Shown here piece by piece: positions 35,869-45,718 of a stretch of DNA of 64,000 nucleotides (positions within the stretch are counted from its first letter, which is position 1; the number at the start of each line of letters is the position of its first letter). Both the position numbers and the translations under genes were made by a program. Source of the DNA: CAZOWM01 sp964583615 (GTDB lineage Bacteria > Spirochaetota > B62-G9 > DRHN01). Location of the stretch: assembly GCA_964583615.1 (NCBI GenBank), contig CAZOWM010000017.1:1-64000 (forward strand), read 5' to 3'. The notes below the pieces were generated by a model that made no database searches, was not told where the DNA came from, and saw nothing but the letters and a program-made list of their open reading frames with translations.

Positions 35869-36846
35869 ATGCCTGATGTCATCAGCATAGGAGAAGCGCT
35901 TATCGATTTTCTCTCAGAAGAAAAGGGAGTTCTCATTGAAAACACGGGAGGCTTTACGATTGCACCGGGCGGGGCTCCAGCAAATGTCGCTGCTGCAGTT
36001 GCAAAGCTCGGCGGGAGCTCAGGTTTTATCGGCAAGGTGGGGGACGATTCTTTCGGTCGTATGATACGAAACACCCTCATTGGTGCTGGGGTGAACACAG
36101 ACGTTCTGCTCGTCGATAAAAAGGTCAACACCACGCTTGCCTTTATCTCTGTGAAGGAAAACGGAGAGCCGGATTTCACCTTTTACAGAAATCACTGCGG
36201 TGCGGACCTGGCACTCAGACAGGACGAACTGAACGAGGGATACATAACCGGATCGAAGATCCTTCACTATGGATCAATCAGCTTTACAGGTGAGCCCCTC
36301 AAAAGCGCCACGCTGAAAGCTCTGCGCATTGCTCGAGGGGCGAACAGGATTCTCTCGTTTGACCCGAACCTGCGCCCGACACTCTGGGACAGGCTGCACA
36401 CAGCAAAAGTTGAGATCGAGAATGGGCTTCAGTACGCCGATATTGTGAAGCTCACGGATGAAGAGCTGTCGTTTATCACCGATACCTCAAGCCTTTTGAA
36501 GGGGAGTGACATGATCCTCAAGTACGGGCCCAGATTCGTCATTGTCACGAGGGGTTCTGATTCGTGTTTTTTCAACGACGGATCGAATGGTTTTGAAGTA
36601 TCTGCATTTGAAGTGGATGCCTGCGACACAACCGGTGCGGGTGACGCCTTCATCGGAGGACTTCTCTTCAATCTCGTACAGAGGGTCGAAAACAGCGAAT
36701 CTGTGTTCAACTTGGAAAAGGAGGAAGCTGAGAGCATGCTGCGGTTCGCACATGCATGCGGCGCTCTCACGGTAACAAAAAAGGGAGTGATTCCCGCTCT
36801 GCCGTCAGTCACCGAAGTGGAACAGTTCTTAAACGCCAGAAAATGA
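35869..36846 (+). CDS. PfkB-family carbohydrate kinase (fructokinase-like)
   Basis: A 325-residue ribokinase-fold sugar kinase. Signature 1 is GGAPANVAAAVAKLGGSSGFIG and the C-terminal signature is DTTGAGDAFIGGLLF, where the Asp is the catalytic base. The pattern is closest to fructokinases (ScrK) by GEALIDF and the GCG-type motifs, but the substrate is not proven. ATG 35869 has AAGGAGG upstream. Confidence 0.85.
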   Translation: MPDVISIGEALIDFLSEEKGVLIENTGGFTIAPGGAPANVAAAVAKLGGSSGFIGKVGDDSFGRMIRNTLIGAGVNTDVLLVDKKVNTTLAFISVKENGEPDFTFYRNHCGADLALRQDELNEGYITGSKILHYGSISFTGEPLKSATLKALRIARGANRILSFDPNLRPTLWDRLHTAKVEIENGLQYADIVKLTDEELSFITDTSSLLKGSDMILKYGPRFVIVTRGSDSCFFNDGSNGFEVSAFEVDACDTTGAGDAFIGGLLFNLVQRVENSESVFNLEKEEAESMLRFAHACGALTVTKKGVIPALPSVTEVEQFLNARK

Positions 36847-36862
36847 ATAGGGGAGGCTGTAT

Positions 36863-38035
36863 ATGAGGCACACAAATTATTTTTTTCTCATTATCCCGGC
36901 TGTCCTCGCTCTGCTGCTCTTTGGAGCGGCTCAATCAGGCCTGGCCCTGATTGCACGATCGAGCGAATCGATTCAAATAACTGCCGATGAAGTACTGGAA
37001 GAAGATCTCTACCTTGCGGGAAACAGCATCAGTGTGGAAGGTACAGTCACGGGGAATCTTTACGCAGCAGGCAAGACAGTAGTCGTCTCAGGAAGTGTGA
37101 GCGGAAATGTAGTGGTTTTTGCACAAAAAGCAGTTCTCTCCGGCAGGGTTGGAGAGGGGGTAAAGGCTTTCGGTCAGAGCGTCACTGTTTCCGGAGACGT
37201 TGCAGGAGATGTGATTGTCGCAGGAAATACGGTATATCTCGACAAAGCGATGAAGCTGGACGGTGATGCGATTATTGCGGCGCAGAAATGGGCAGCTGAC
37301 GGTCCGGTGAGGGGGGAAGTCCTCGGTGCGGGGCGGACGGTGACCATCAGCGGACCGGTGAACGGAGATGTGAGGCTCGCGGTGTCCTCGCTCACGATTG
37401 CATCGACGGCACATATCGGAGGAAATCTTATGTACGTGAGTCAGAATGAGGCTGCCGTTCAACCGGGTTCACGCATTGATGGATCGTTGAGCCGCCGAGC
37501 ACCGGAGTTCCGGGAAAGATTGAAAGAGATTTTTCCCTTTCTGATTGTTGCGGGCATTACAGCAAAGATAATCGGTTTTCTCATGGCCGTTGTGACAGGT
37601 CTTGCGGTGATGCTGTTTTTCCCGAAATGGGTGTGGAGCGCCACGGATTCAATCGCGGAGAAGCCCGGCGCCTGTGTCGGCTGGGGAGCTTTGATTCTCT
37701 TCGCTTCCCCCGTCGCTGTACTCGTTGCTGCATTCACCGTTTTCGGCATCTCACTCGCGGTGATTACGCTGTTTGTGTATCTCATAGCAGTCTACCTGAG
37801 CCAGATAGTGGCCGGTGCACTTATCGGAAGGCTGATTCTCGGAAGAAAGAAAACAAGTGAGAACAGAGGAATCCTTTTCGGCGCCTTTGTTCTTGGAATG
37901 TTTCTCATCAGGCTGTTTCGATTCATTCCGGTATTCGGGTTTTTCATCTGTGTGGTTGCGGCACTTTTTGGTCTTGGAACGATTGTGGTGACTTTCGCGG
38001 CATACAGAAAGAAGGTAAATCAGACTGCTTCGTAA
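36863..38035 (+). CDS. bactofilin-like beta-helix membrane protein
   Basis: A 390-residue protein. A signal or anchor segment is followed by a repetitive domain (residues about 40-210) of short beta turns such as GNSISVEGTVTGNLYAAG, VVVSGSVSGNVVVFA, VTVSGDVAGDVIVAG and TISGPVNGDVRLA. This is the pattern of polymer-forming bactofilin folds. The C-terminal half has about four to five hydrophobic segments. It may tether a beta-helix to the membrane; the role is unknown. It ends convergent to the transaldolase-like gene. Confidence 0.7.
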   Translation: MRHTNYFFLIIPAVLALLLFGAAQSGLALIARSSESIQITADEVLEEDLYLAGNSISVEGTVTGNLYAAGKTVVVSGSVSGNVVVFAQKAVLSGRVGEGVKAFGQSVTVSGDVAGDVIVAGNTVYLDKAMKLDGDAIIAAQKWAADGPVRGEVLGAGRTVTISGPVNGDVRLAVSSLTIASTAHIGGNLMYVSQNEAAVQPGSRIDGSLSRRAPEFRERLKEIFPFLIVAGITAKIIGFLMAVVTGLAVMLFFPKWVWSATDSIAEKPGACVGWGALILFASPVAVLVAAFTVFGISLAVITLFVYLIAVYLSQIVAGALIGRLILGRKKTSENRGILFGAFVLGMFLIRLFRFIPVFGFFICVVAALFGLGTIVVTFAAYRKKVNQTAS

Positions 38036-38086
38036 GACATGTTGCATCCCTATACATTGAAGAGAAGGGCGTACAGCCTGGCAACT

Positions 38087-39277
38087 TCAAGCGCTCAGTG
38101 TCTCAAGCACAAACCCCTCCATTTCTTCTGTTGCCTGTATGAACCCGTCGAGAGATTTTTTCACGGCAGGGTGCCCGATGAAATCAGCGGGTGCCATGCC
38201 TTTCGGGTCGTACCCTTCTGAAAAGTAAGGCAGACGCTTCAGTTTTTTGAGAACAGGTTCAGGCACAGCCTCATTGATTGTGGAGCTGTCGAACTCAATG
38301 TGTGAGCCCAGAATATCCACAGCCTTTATGAATTTTGGGCCGCAGGTGAACACGACATCCGCTCCTGAAAGCTTTTCAAAGTACCAAAGACGGGTCAGAC
38401 CGTCTACCTGAGGGCCCGGCCTCATTGAACCGAGAAGCATTTTACCGGGGTATCCTACTTCTTTCAACAGATGAATCGCCTTCTTGAGAATCGCAATGCT
38501 CGCCCACTTCATGTCCACGTCTGAAACCCCGACCCCTTTTTTATCAGCATCTTCCCTGAATGTACCGAGTTCTTCGTAGCGACCGACCATCATTGTGATC
38601 ACAGAGCGCCACCTTGAGAGGTCAACTTTTCGGGAAACTGCCTGTCGCATTCCCCTTTTGACCGCTTCTGCGACTGCCATAAACTGCGGGAGAATGACGC
38701 CGAGGGTGGCGTTTGTAGATATTCCCCGGGCCGTGAGGGTCTCGATCACCTTCAGCCCGAGCTCGGTGGCGGGTATCTTTACCATGATGTTTGAGGAGAG
38801 GGAAGAGATTTCAGCTGCTTGTGAAACCATTGCATCTTCATCATTGTAGGTACGCGGATCAACCTGCCCTGAGAGCCATCCATACTTGAATCCCGACCTT
38901 CGGAAGAGCGCAATGAAGCGTTCTGCACCCCTCCGAATCGTTTCCTTGTAGAGCCTCCACCAGATTGTGTGTGAATCGAGCTGTGGATCGAGCCTCTTTT
39001 GCTCGAGCACCCATTCTTTCCAAAAGTTCGAATCGTCCTTTACCGCAGCCCACGAAAGCGGGGGGTTTGTCGTAACTCCCCGAATGAGCTGATCGAGAGG
39101 GTTTTCGGAGTTATAGTATCGTTCCATCCATTCTGCAATTTCTTCTCTGCTCTCCGCAGGGGCTTCTTTGATACATGAAGTTTTCCACTTTTCGTAGACA
39201 AGCGGAGAAGCATCAAACCAGATTTCGCTGTTTTCGCAGGCATCGTTCATTCTTTCCATTGGGCTCTTCTTGTGCAT
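38087..39277 (-). CDS. transaldolase-like protein
   Basis: A 396-residue protein of the transaldolase family. GVTTNPPLSW near residue 68 and MVKIPATELGLKVIETLTARGISTNATLG with the Schiff-base Lys (KIPAT) are conserved. An N-terminal extension and a C-terminal extension make it longer than the 210-320 residue enzymes, so the substrate and activity are uncertain. It is on the minus strand, downstream of ilvC in the same direction but with an 80-base gap. Confidence 0.75.
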   Translation of the reverse strand: MHKKSPMERMNDACENSEIWFDASPLVYEKWKTSCIKEAPAESREEIAEWMERYYNSENPLDQLIRGVTTNPPLSWAAVKDDSNFWKEWVLEQKRLDPQLDSHTIWWRLYKETIRRGAERFIALFRRSGFKYGWLSGQVDPRTYNDEDAMVSQAAEISSLSSNIMVKIPATELGLKVIETLTARGISTNATLGVILPQFMAVAEAVKRGMRQAVSRKVDLSRWRSVITMMVGRYEELGTFREDADKKGVGVSDVDMKWASIAILKKAIHLLKEVGYPGKMLLGSMRPGPQVDGLTRLWYFEKLSGADVVFTCGPKFIKAVDILGSHIEFDSSTINEAVPEPVLKKLKRLPYFSEGYDPKGMAPADFIGHPAVKKSLDGFIQATEEMEGFVLETLSA

Positions 39278-39356
39278 ATCCCCTGTTTCCCCTATCTTTT
39301 CATTTTTCGCTAAAATCAGAGAAAGCGCACCAGGGCTGGGAAAAACGCCGGATTCC

Positions 39357-40349
39357 TTATTTTTTTAACCAGCTCATCATCGCTCGCAGCTCTTTTCCAA
39401 CCTTTTCAATAGGATGTTGTGCGCCCTGTCTCTTGAGTTTGTTGTACACCGGCCTGTTGGCCATATTTTCAAGGATCCACTCCCGCGCAAACTCGCCGTT
39501 TTGTACATCCGCGAGTATTTCCCTCATGGTGTTTCTCACGTGCTCATCGATCACTTTCGGCCCTCGTGTGTAGTCACCGTATTCGGCCGTGTTGCTCACC
39601 GAATAGCGCATGTATTCCATACCCCCTTCATTGAGGAGATCGACGATGAGTTTGAGCTCGTGCATTACCTCGAAGTATGCGATCTCCGGCTGGTAGCCCG
39701 CATCAATGAGTGTTTCAAACCCGGCAAGTATGAGGGCAGTCGCCCCGCCGCACAGCACGGCCTGCTCACCGAAAAGGTCGGTTTCCGTTTCCTCCTTGAA
39801 TGTCGTTTCAAGAACTCCTGCACGTGTGGCACCGATTCCCTTCGCATAGGCGAGCGCATGGTCCTTCGCCTTTCCGGACGAATCCTGGTACACGGCAATC
39901 AAGCTCGGTACCCCCTGTCCCTCCGTGTACGTCCTCCGTACAAGGTGTCCGGGGCCTTTTGGAGCAATCATGATAACATCGATGTCCGATGGCGGTACGA
40001 TCTGTTCATAGTGAATGTTGAATCCGTGTGAGAACAGGATGGTATTACCCGGAGACAAATTGGGCTCAATCGATTCTTTGTAGATCCGGGACTGATATTC
40101 ATCCGGCACGAGAATATGGATGAAATCGGCTTTCCCTGTTGCCTCATCCGCTGGAATCGGTTTGAATCCGTGTTCCTTTGCAAGCTGGTAGTTTTGCGTT
40201 CCCTCGAGTTCTGAAATAATGACATTCAGACCGCTGTCTCTCAGATTCTGTCCCTGTGCGTGTCCCTGGCTTCCATAACCGATGATCGCAAGAGTCTTTC
40301 CCGAGAGCAGAGAAAGATCAGCATCATTGTCATAATACATTTTTGCCAT
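39357..40349 (-). CDS. ilvC: ketol-acid reductoisomerase
   Basis: NADPH-dependent isomerisation and reduction in valine/isoleucine synthesis; 330 residues, class I length. The N-terminal Rossmann motif is IGYGSQGHAQGQNLRDSG, and the C-terminal domain has DLFGEQAVLCGG and EVMHELKLIVDLL. Start ATG 40349 has GGAGGAAA upstream and a near-consensus promoter at 40380-40408. No other ilv gene is nearby. Confidence 0.97.
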   Translation of the reverse strand: MAKMYYDNDADLSLLSGKTLAIIGYGSQGHAQGQNLRDSGLNVIISELEGTQNYQLAKEHGFKPIPADEATGKADFIHILVPDEYQSRIYKESIEPNLSPGNTILFSHGFNIHYEQIVPPSDIDVIMIAPKGPGHLVRRTYTEGQGVPSLIAVYQDSSGKAKDHALAYAKGIGATRAGVLETTFKEETETDLFGEQAVLCGGATALILAGFETLIDAGYQPEIAYFEVMHELKLIVDLLNEGGMEYMRYSVSNTAEYGDYTRGPKVIDEHVRNTMREILADVQNGEFAREWILENMANRPVYNKLKRQGAQHPIEKVGKELRAMMSWLKK

Positions 40350-40379
40350 ATGCAGTTTCCTCCGTCGAAATTAAGACCA

Positions 40380-40408
40380 ATAGTACTATGAAACGGCAGG
40401 TATGTCAA
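40380..40408 (-). promoter_or_regulatory. ilvC promoter
   Basis: On the minus strand TTGACA (40403-40408), a 17-base spacer and TACTAT (40380-40385), about 30 bases before the ilvC start. It is divergent from the galK promoter. Confidence 0.7.
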
Positions 40409-40439
40409 TTCCTCCGAAAAATGAGAAGGGTGAAAAATT

Positions 40440-40468
40440 TTGAATAAAATGGTGAAAACATATAGTAT
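40440..40468 (+). promoter_or_regulatory. galK promoter
   Basis: TTGAAT (40440-40445), 17-base spacer, TAGTAT (40463-40468). A transcript starting near 40475 fits the galK start at 40514. Confidence 0.55.
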
Positions 40469-40513
40469 TAGAATGATAGACCCTGTGCCGATTGAGACGA
40501 GGTGAAGAAGATA

Positions 40514-41818
40514 ATGAGACGCAGTGAAATCCGAAACGTTTTGGACTGTGTTGAACCGGGAGACCTCTTTAAAAAGATCTACGGACCCGAAGCGATCGGT
40601 GATCAGACCGCACGGTACAGAAAGCTTGTCGAGCTTCATAACACACATTTTCCGCAAAAGGAGATTCACCTTTTCAGCACGCCGGGGAGAACGGAAATCG
40701 GCGGAAATCACACCGACCACAGCGGCGGACTCGTTCTTGCCGCAGGAGTGAACCTCGATTCAATTGCAGTCGCATCGAGGTCTCCGGACGGGGTGATCAC
40801 TCTGTTTTCGGAAGGGTATTCTGAGCCCTTCGTCGTTGATACCCGAGACCTCAAACAGAAGCCGGAGGAGGAAGGAAATACACAGGCACTTATACGAGGA
40901 ATCTGCTCCCGGTTGGAGCAAAGAGGGTATCGCATCGGAGGATTCAACGCCTGTATGACAAGCAGCGTGTCGATCGGTTCGGGATTGAGCAGCTCAGCCT
41001 CTATTGAAGTGCTGCTCGGTACGATCATCAGCACTCTCTACAACGACGGCAGGGTGGGGCTCCTTGATCTTGCGAAAATCGGACAGTACGCAGAGAATGT
41101 ATTTTTTTGCAAGCCCTGCGGGCTCATGGATCAGATCGCCTGCGCATATGGGGGTATTGTGTTCATCGATTTCGAACAGTTGGACAGACCAAAGGTAAGG
41201 AAGCTCGACGTGGACTTCTCACGCTCAGGATGCAGACTCGTGGTAGTGGATACCGGTTCTGACCATGCAGATCTTACGGATGAGTACGCATCCATCCCCA
41301 GGGAGATGCGGACAGCCGCTCAAGCCCTTCCGGCAGGACGGCATTGCAGGGACGTCACTCTCGAGACGCTTATCCGGCACATCGGACACCTCAGGCCGCA
41401 TGTGTCAGATAGGGCGCTTCTCCGTCTCTATCATTTCATCACGGAAAATGCACGGGTGAAGCAGGAGGTTTCTGCGCTCGAGAGAGAAGACTTTGAAACC
41501 TTTTTCCGGTGTGTAGCTGAATCCGGGAACTCGTCAATGCGGTGGCTGCAGAACTCCTTCAGCATGAAAGTTCCCGAAAACCAGGGAATCACGCTTGCCC
41601 TTGCGCTTACCGAATATTTCCTTAAAGGGAGGTCCACAGGAGCATGCAGGGTGCACGGAGGCGGATTCGCAGGAACCATCCAGGCATTTCTTCCGCAGGA
41701 ATCAGTAAAAGAGTATTCGGAGTTCATGGAAAGCGTCTTCGGAAAAGGGTGCGTCGCACCGTTGGACGTACGCCCCCTCGGGACCGTTTACCTCAATTCC
41801 CTGGTTTCCGAAAAATGA
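40514..41818 (+). CDS. galK: galactokinase
   Basis: A GHMP kinase that phosphorylates galactose at C1; 434 residues from ATG 40514, with AGGTGAAGAAG upstream (GTG 40502 also in frame). The signature GRTEIGGNHTDHSGG, ATP-binding GSGLSSSASIEV, and the C-terminal RVHGGGFAGTIQAF motif are all present. About 40 residues longer than most bacterial GalK, mostly at the N-terminus. No galT/galE nearby. Confidence 0.92.
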   Translation: MRRSEIRNVLDCVEPGDLFKKIYGPEAIGDQTARYRKLVELHNTHFPQKEIHLFSTPGRTEIGGNHTDHSGGLVLAAGVNLDSIAVASRSPDGVITLFSEGYSEPFVVDTRDLKQKPEEEGNTQALIRGICSRLEQRGYRIGGFNACMTSSVSIGSGLSSSASIEVLLGTIISTLYNDGRVGLLDLAKIGQYAENVFFCKPCGLMDQIACAYGGIVFIDFEQLDRPKVRKLDVDFSRSGCRLVVVDTGSDHADLTDEYASIPREMRTAAQALPAGRHCRDVTLETLIRHIGHLRPHVSDRALLRLYHFITENARVKQEVSALEREDFETFFRCVAESGNSSMRWLQNSFSMKVPENQGITLALALTEYFLKGRSTGACRVHGGGFAGTIQAFLPQESVKEYSEFMESVFGKGCVAPLDVRPLGTVYLNSLVSEK

Positions 41819-41819
41819 C

Positions 41820-41848
41820 TTGACGTTGAATAATTATTCTGACAATTT
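41820..41848 (+). promoter_or_regulatory. candidate promoter of V-ATPase operon
   Basis: TTGACG (41820-41825), a 17-base spacer, and a weak -10 CAATTT (41843-41848), 33 bases before the first gene of the operon. Confidence 0.4.
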
Positions 41849-41880
41849 AGGTCTGAATTGAACTTCGCGGAAACGTACTC

Positions 41881-42213
41881 ATGAATGAAGTAGTCGACGA
41901 AATAATCCAGGCGGAAAAACGGGTGGAGAAACTTCTTACGGAGGCGCGGGAAAACGCTTCAGAAATAGCGCAGAAAACGGAGAAAGAAGCGGCTAGGATC
42001 ATCGAACAGGCGCGCCAGAAAGCCAAGGAGAGGGTTACGCGATCCGTTGAAGATGCACGGGAGCAGGCGAAACACACACGAGAACAGAAGCTGACCGCCG
42101 CTGATTCTCAAACCGAAGAGATTTTTCACAGGAAAAAAGAGGTGATCGATGAAATCGTCGACACGATAGTTCAGCTGGTCGTCCACACGAATTATGCCGG
42201 GAAAGGCAGCTAA
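41881..42213 (+). CDS. V-type ATPase subunit G/H (peripheral stalk)
   Basis: A 110-residue, highly charged, heptad-rich helix (for example ENASEIAQKTEKEAARIIEQ) suited to a coiled-coil stalk paired with subunit E. The sequence family is too degenerate for a firm name, but length, composition and first place in the operon support it. Its stop abuts the subunit C start. Confidence 0.7.
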   Translation: MNEVVDEIIQAEKRVEKLLTEARENASEIAQKTEKEAARIIEQARQKAKERVTRSVEDAREQAKHTREQKLTAADSQTEEIFHRKKEVIDEIVDTIVQLVVHTNYAGKGS

Positions 42214-43277
42214 TGGCGAGTTCGATTCGGAAGTACGCCTTCATCAACGCAAAGCTCAGGGCGCGTATCAGCAAACTCATTCCGGATACGCTGTTTCATC
42301 AGATGATGAGAGTAGGGTCTCTCGAGGAGGTGCTTGCGATCCTTCGCAACACTCCTTACAGTATAATCGATGAAACATATGCAAAAACAGGCGACCTGAA
42401 GCTCGGCGAGCTCGAGCTCCTCAAGAAGGAAGTCTCTCTCCATATTGAAATTGAGAAATACGTGAAGGGCGATGTTCAGCGTCTCGTACAGGCACTCATG
42501 CTCGGATACGAAATCGAAAATCTGAAAAATGCCGTTCGTATTTTTTTTGACAGAAAGATTCGAAACAGAGAAGGCGACGACTCCCACCTCTATATTCTCA
42601 GGCAGAAAATTGTTCATGACTTTTCCGTGGACAGGATCATCAATGCGGAGAATATCGAGGAAATCGTGAAATCACTCGAAAATACTCCGTACACCCGGCT
42701 TCTTTCCCAACACAGCGAAGCAATTCTCAGAGATGGTTCGCTCTTCTTTTTTGAAGTTTCACTCGACCATTTTTACTACGGCAACCTACTGGAAACCGCA
42801 GAGCACATGCACCCCAGGGACCGAAAGGATTCGCTCCGCATCATTGGCGTCGAAATAGACCTGAACAATGTCGACTGGATCATACGATTTCGAAAGTTTT
42901 ACGATCTCTCGCTCGAGCAGGTTCTCGGCCTCATAATCCCGGGTGGGTTTCAGCTCTCCGGTGAACTTCTCAGTGAGACCTACTCGTCACAGGGCGTCAG
43001 CAGAATTGTACAGGGAATAATGCGAAGCCATCCAGGCCTCTCGACGATCGTAAACTCGCAGGCAGCAGACAGTATTTCACGTCTTTTGCTCGTCGAGCGC
43101 CTTCTCGAACAGATCATGTTGTTCGAGATAAAGCGAATTCTCACGGGATATCCATTTACCATCGGAATCATTCTTTCGTATTTTCTCCTCAAGCATCGAG
43201 AAATGAACAAAGTGAAGGCGATCCTGAATGCAAAGCAGTATCATTTGCCGGAAGAACAGATACTGGGAATAGTGTGA
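42213..43277 (+). CDS. V-type ATPase subunit C (AC39-like)
   Basis: A 354-residue subunit linking the central rotor to the membrane ring. The helical composition and the region KYAFINAKLRARISKLI, ending in AILNAKQYHLPEEQILGIV, match V-type subunit C. It lies between the G and I genes; the next gene starts at its stop codon. Confidence 0.85.
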   Translation: MASSIRKYAFINAKLRARISKLIPDTLFHQMMRVGSLEEVLAILRNTPYSIIDETYAKTGDLKLGELELLKKEVSLHIEIEKYVKGDVQRLVQALMLGYEIENLKNAVRIFFDRKIRNREGDDSHLYILRQKIVHDFSVDRIINAENIEEIVKSLENTPYTRLLSQHSEAILRDGSLFFFEVSLDHFYYGNLLETAEHMHPRDRKDSLRIIGVEIDLNNVDWIIRFRKFYDLSLEQVLGLIIPGGFQLSGELLSETYSSQGVSRIVQGIMRSHPGLSTIVNSQAADSISRLLLVERLLEQIMLFEIKRILTGYPFTIGIILSYFLLKHREMNKVKAILNAKQYHLPEEQILGIV

Positions 43278-45316
43278 TGTTTACTGCACGCATGATAAAA
43301 CTTTTTGCTGTCGTTCTCGATCATGACACGGATAAAGTGACAGAAGAGCTCCTTCGTGAAGGGGTAATACAGCTGATCAACATTTCCAGAGTAGAGCCCG
43401 AGTGGCAGGAGAAAATCAGCGATGTCACCCCGCAGGTCTCCATGGCGCAAATCGCAGATATAAGGAAACGGATCGAAGGATATTTAGCGCCCCTTGGCAT
43501 ACATCTGGAATCACCGAAAGAAATCGATCTCGAGGGCAGAAAGCCGGTGGCGCTTGAAGAGGTTTCACGGAAACTCGATCGTATTGCAGACGAGATCAGA
43601 GAGATAAGAGAGCGCCAGGGAAGCGTACAGCAGGAGATACTCCGGCTTGAGGATATCCACCGTCAGATACAGTTGTTCGGGCCGGGGCTTTCAAGAGCAG
43701 CGCTTCGCACTCAATATTCCTTTATCGATGTGCGGGTCGGCACGGTTCCGATGCAGCACGTGAAATCTTTACACGATGAAACCAGAGAAATCCCCTCCGT
43801 CATTCTCCAGCTCAAAAAAGACGGTGAAGATCAGCCTCTTCTTATCCTTTACATGAAACGGGATTCAGACAGGATAAGCCGCATCCTCGACGAGGCCGGG
43901 TGGAAGGATTCAGAGCTTTCCGAGGATGTACGGAACCTGAAACCTGAAATCGCTCAAGACATTGAGAAAAAGATATCAGAGCTCATGGAAGAACAGGAAT
44001 CCCTTCACCGTGTGTCGAAAACGCGTATGGGGGAACACAGCGAGGAGCTGCAGAGACTCTGGGTGCAGCTCCGGGTAAACGAGCTTTTCTACAGAGTCCA
44101 GTCTCACTTCAAACATTCTTCACGCACAGTCATATTCTCAGGGTGGCTTCCGGAATCAAAACGCACGGCACTGGAAAACAACATCAGACGCGTCACCTCC
44201 GGTCGCTGCTTTCTCGAGTGGTACACCCCCGATCTGCACAAAAGAGAAGTGGAGAAAGAAGAAAGTACTCCTGTATTGTTTAAAAACCCAAGATTTCTTG
44301 CACCTTTTCAGATGCTCGTGAAAAATTTCGGTGTCCCTGAGTACGGCACGATCGATCCCACTCCTTTCGTGATGGTGACCTATCTCATCATGTTCGGGCT
44401 TATGTTTGCGGATGTGGGGCAGGGTGCTGTTCTGGTTTTTCTCGGAATGCTCGGCACCTTTTTTTTCAAAGGCAAAAAAGAGCAGCTGCGAAACCTCTCT
44501 CAACTGATTGTCTGGTGCGGTGCAGTGTCTATGACGACAGGGGTGCTTTTCGGGTCCTATTTCGGCCTGCCGTGGTTTGAACCGGTCTGGTTTGATTTTC
44601 ACGGTATCATTTCAGGCCGTCTGCAGGGGCAGTCGGTCATCAATGATATATTTGATATTCTTGCCATTACGGTGTATTTCGGCATTGCTGTCATTGGATG
44701 CGGGCTCCTGTTCAACTGGATCAACATCGTGCTCAAGGGGAAATGGACCGAACTTGTTTTCGACAAAGGGGGGCTGCTCGGAGGATGGATCTACTTCGGC
44801 GGCGTGTATGTGGCACGATACATGGTCATGAACGGGTACAAGAAGCTTCCCGATGTATCCGTGATATTCTGGCTCGTCGGGCTCCCTGCCCTGCTTCTTT
44901 TCCTAAAGACTCCGCTCTATTTCATACGGTCAAAAAGAAAAGGAGCTGGGAAAAAATTTACACTTTTCACTCCGATTGATTTCGGAATGGAATGGGTGGT
45001 GGAGCTGCTCGAAGTGTTCGCAGGGTATCTTTCCAACACTCTTTCGTTCATGCGGGTTGGGGGGCTCGGGATTGCTCACGCAAGCCTCATGATCTCCTTC
45101 TTCGAGCTGGCGAGGATGGCACAGGAAACGTCGGCAATGCAGGTGAGCCCGTGGTCGATTTTGATCATTATAGTGGGAAACGTCCTTGTGATCGGACTCG
45201 AGGGACTCACTGCTGGAATACAGGCACTCCGTCTCAATTACTACGAATTTTTTACGAAATTTTTCCGCGGCTCCGGCGAGGTATTTTCGCCTGTATCCTT
45301 AAGCAGCCGTGACTGA
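43277..45316 (+). CDS. V-type ATPase subunit I (a-subunit)
   Basis: A 679-residue membrane stator and ion-channel subunit. The start ATG 43277 (TGATG overlap) is preferred over GTG 43274. The N-terminal half is soluble and coiled-coil rich. The C-terminal half has about seven membrane segments, including the conserved region SLSFMRVGGLGIAHAS with the channel arginine. YGTIDPTPFVMVTYLIMFGLMFAD is a typical first segment region. Confidence 0.92.
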   Translation: MFTARMIKLFAVVLDHDTDKVTEELLREGVIQLINISRVEPEWQEKISDVTPQVSMAQIADIRKRIEGYLAPLGIHLESPKEIDLEGRKPVALEEVSRKLDRIADEIREIRERQGSVQQEILRLEDIHRQIQLFGPGLSRAALRTQYSFIDVRVGTVPMQHVKSLHDETREIPSVILQLKKDGEDQPLLILYMKRDSDRISRILDEAGWKDSELSEDVRNLKPEIAQDIEKKISELMEEQESLHRVSKTRMGEHSEELQRLWVQLRVNELFYRVQSHFKHSSRTVIFSGWLPESKRTALENNIRRVTSGRCFLEWYTPDLHKREVEKEESTPVLFKNPRFLAPFQMLVKNFGVPEYGTIDPTPFVMVTYLIMFGLMFADVGQGAVLVFLGMLGTFFFKGKKEQLRNLSQLIVWCGAVSMTTGVLFGSYFGLPWFEPVWFDFHGIISGRLQGQSVINDIFDILAITVYFGIAVIGCGLLFNWINIVLKGKWTELVFDKGGLLGGWIYFGGVYVARYMVMNGYKKLPDVSVIFWLVGLPALLLFLKTPLYFIRSKRKGAGKKFTLFTPIDFGMEWVVELLEVFAGYLSNTLSFMRVGGLGIAHASLMISFFELARMAQETSAMQVSPWSILIIIVGNVLVIGLEGLTAGIQALRLNYYEFFTKFFRGSGEVFSPVSLSSRD

Positions 45317-45331
45317 TCAAGGAGGATTCAA

Positions 45332-45712
45332 ATGTCGAACCCGAAAAAAAATTTGCGGAATCACATTTTATTGAGCGTTCTCGTTCTGCTGGCTGTTATT
45401 GCCATTGTAAGCGCAGTTGCTGGAGTGAGTCTTTTTGCACAGCAGCCTCCGGAAGGACAGGGAGTCTCACAGGTGCCGATGACTCCAGAGCGGGCCTCGG
45501 TTTCGCGGTTTGCATTCATTGCAGCTGCGGTTGCGTTCGGACTCGGGGCAATAGGAGCGGGTGTGGCGATTGGAAATGTGGGTGCGGCTGCAATGGGTGC
45601 GGTAGCAGAAAAGCCTGAAATCGCCGGCCAGGCTCTCATATTCGTTGCACTTGCAGAGGGGCTCGTGGTCTTCGGCTTTATCACTGCGCTGATGATTCTC
45701 GGGAAGGTATAG
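45332..45712 (+). CDS. V-type ATPase proteolipid subunit K
   Basis: A 126-residue ring subunit. The hairpin contains GLGAIGAGVAIGNVGAAAMG and the second helix ALAEGLVVFGF with the ion-binding Glu. An extra N-terminal hydrophobic stretch (LLSVLVLLAVIAIVSAV) may be a signal peptide cleaved near SLFA/QQ or a third membrane helix. It has one hairpin, unlike the doubled 16-kDa Enterococcus form. ATG 45332 has AAGGAGG upstream. Confidence 0.93.
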   Translation: MSNPKKNLRNHILLSVLVLLAVIAIVSAVAGVSLFAQQPPEGQGVSQVPMTPERASVSRFAFIAAAVAFGLGAIGAGVAIGNVGAAAMGAVAEKPEIAGQALIFVALAEGLVVFGFITALMILGKV

Positions 45713-45718
45713 GGAGCT

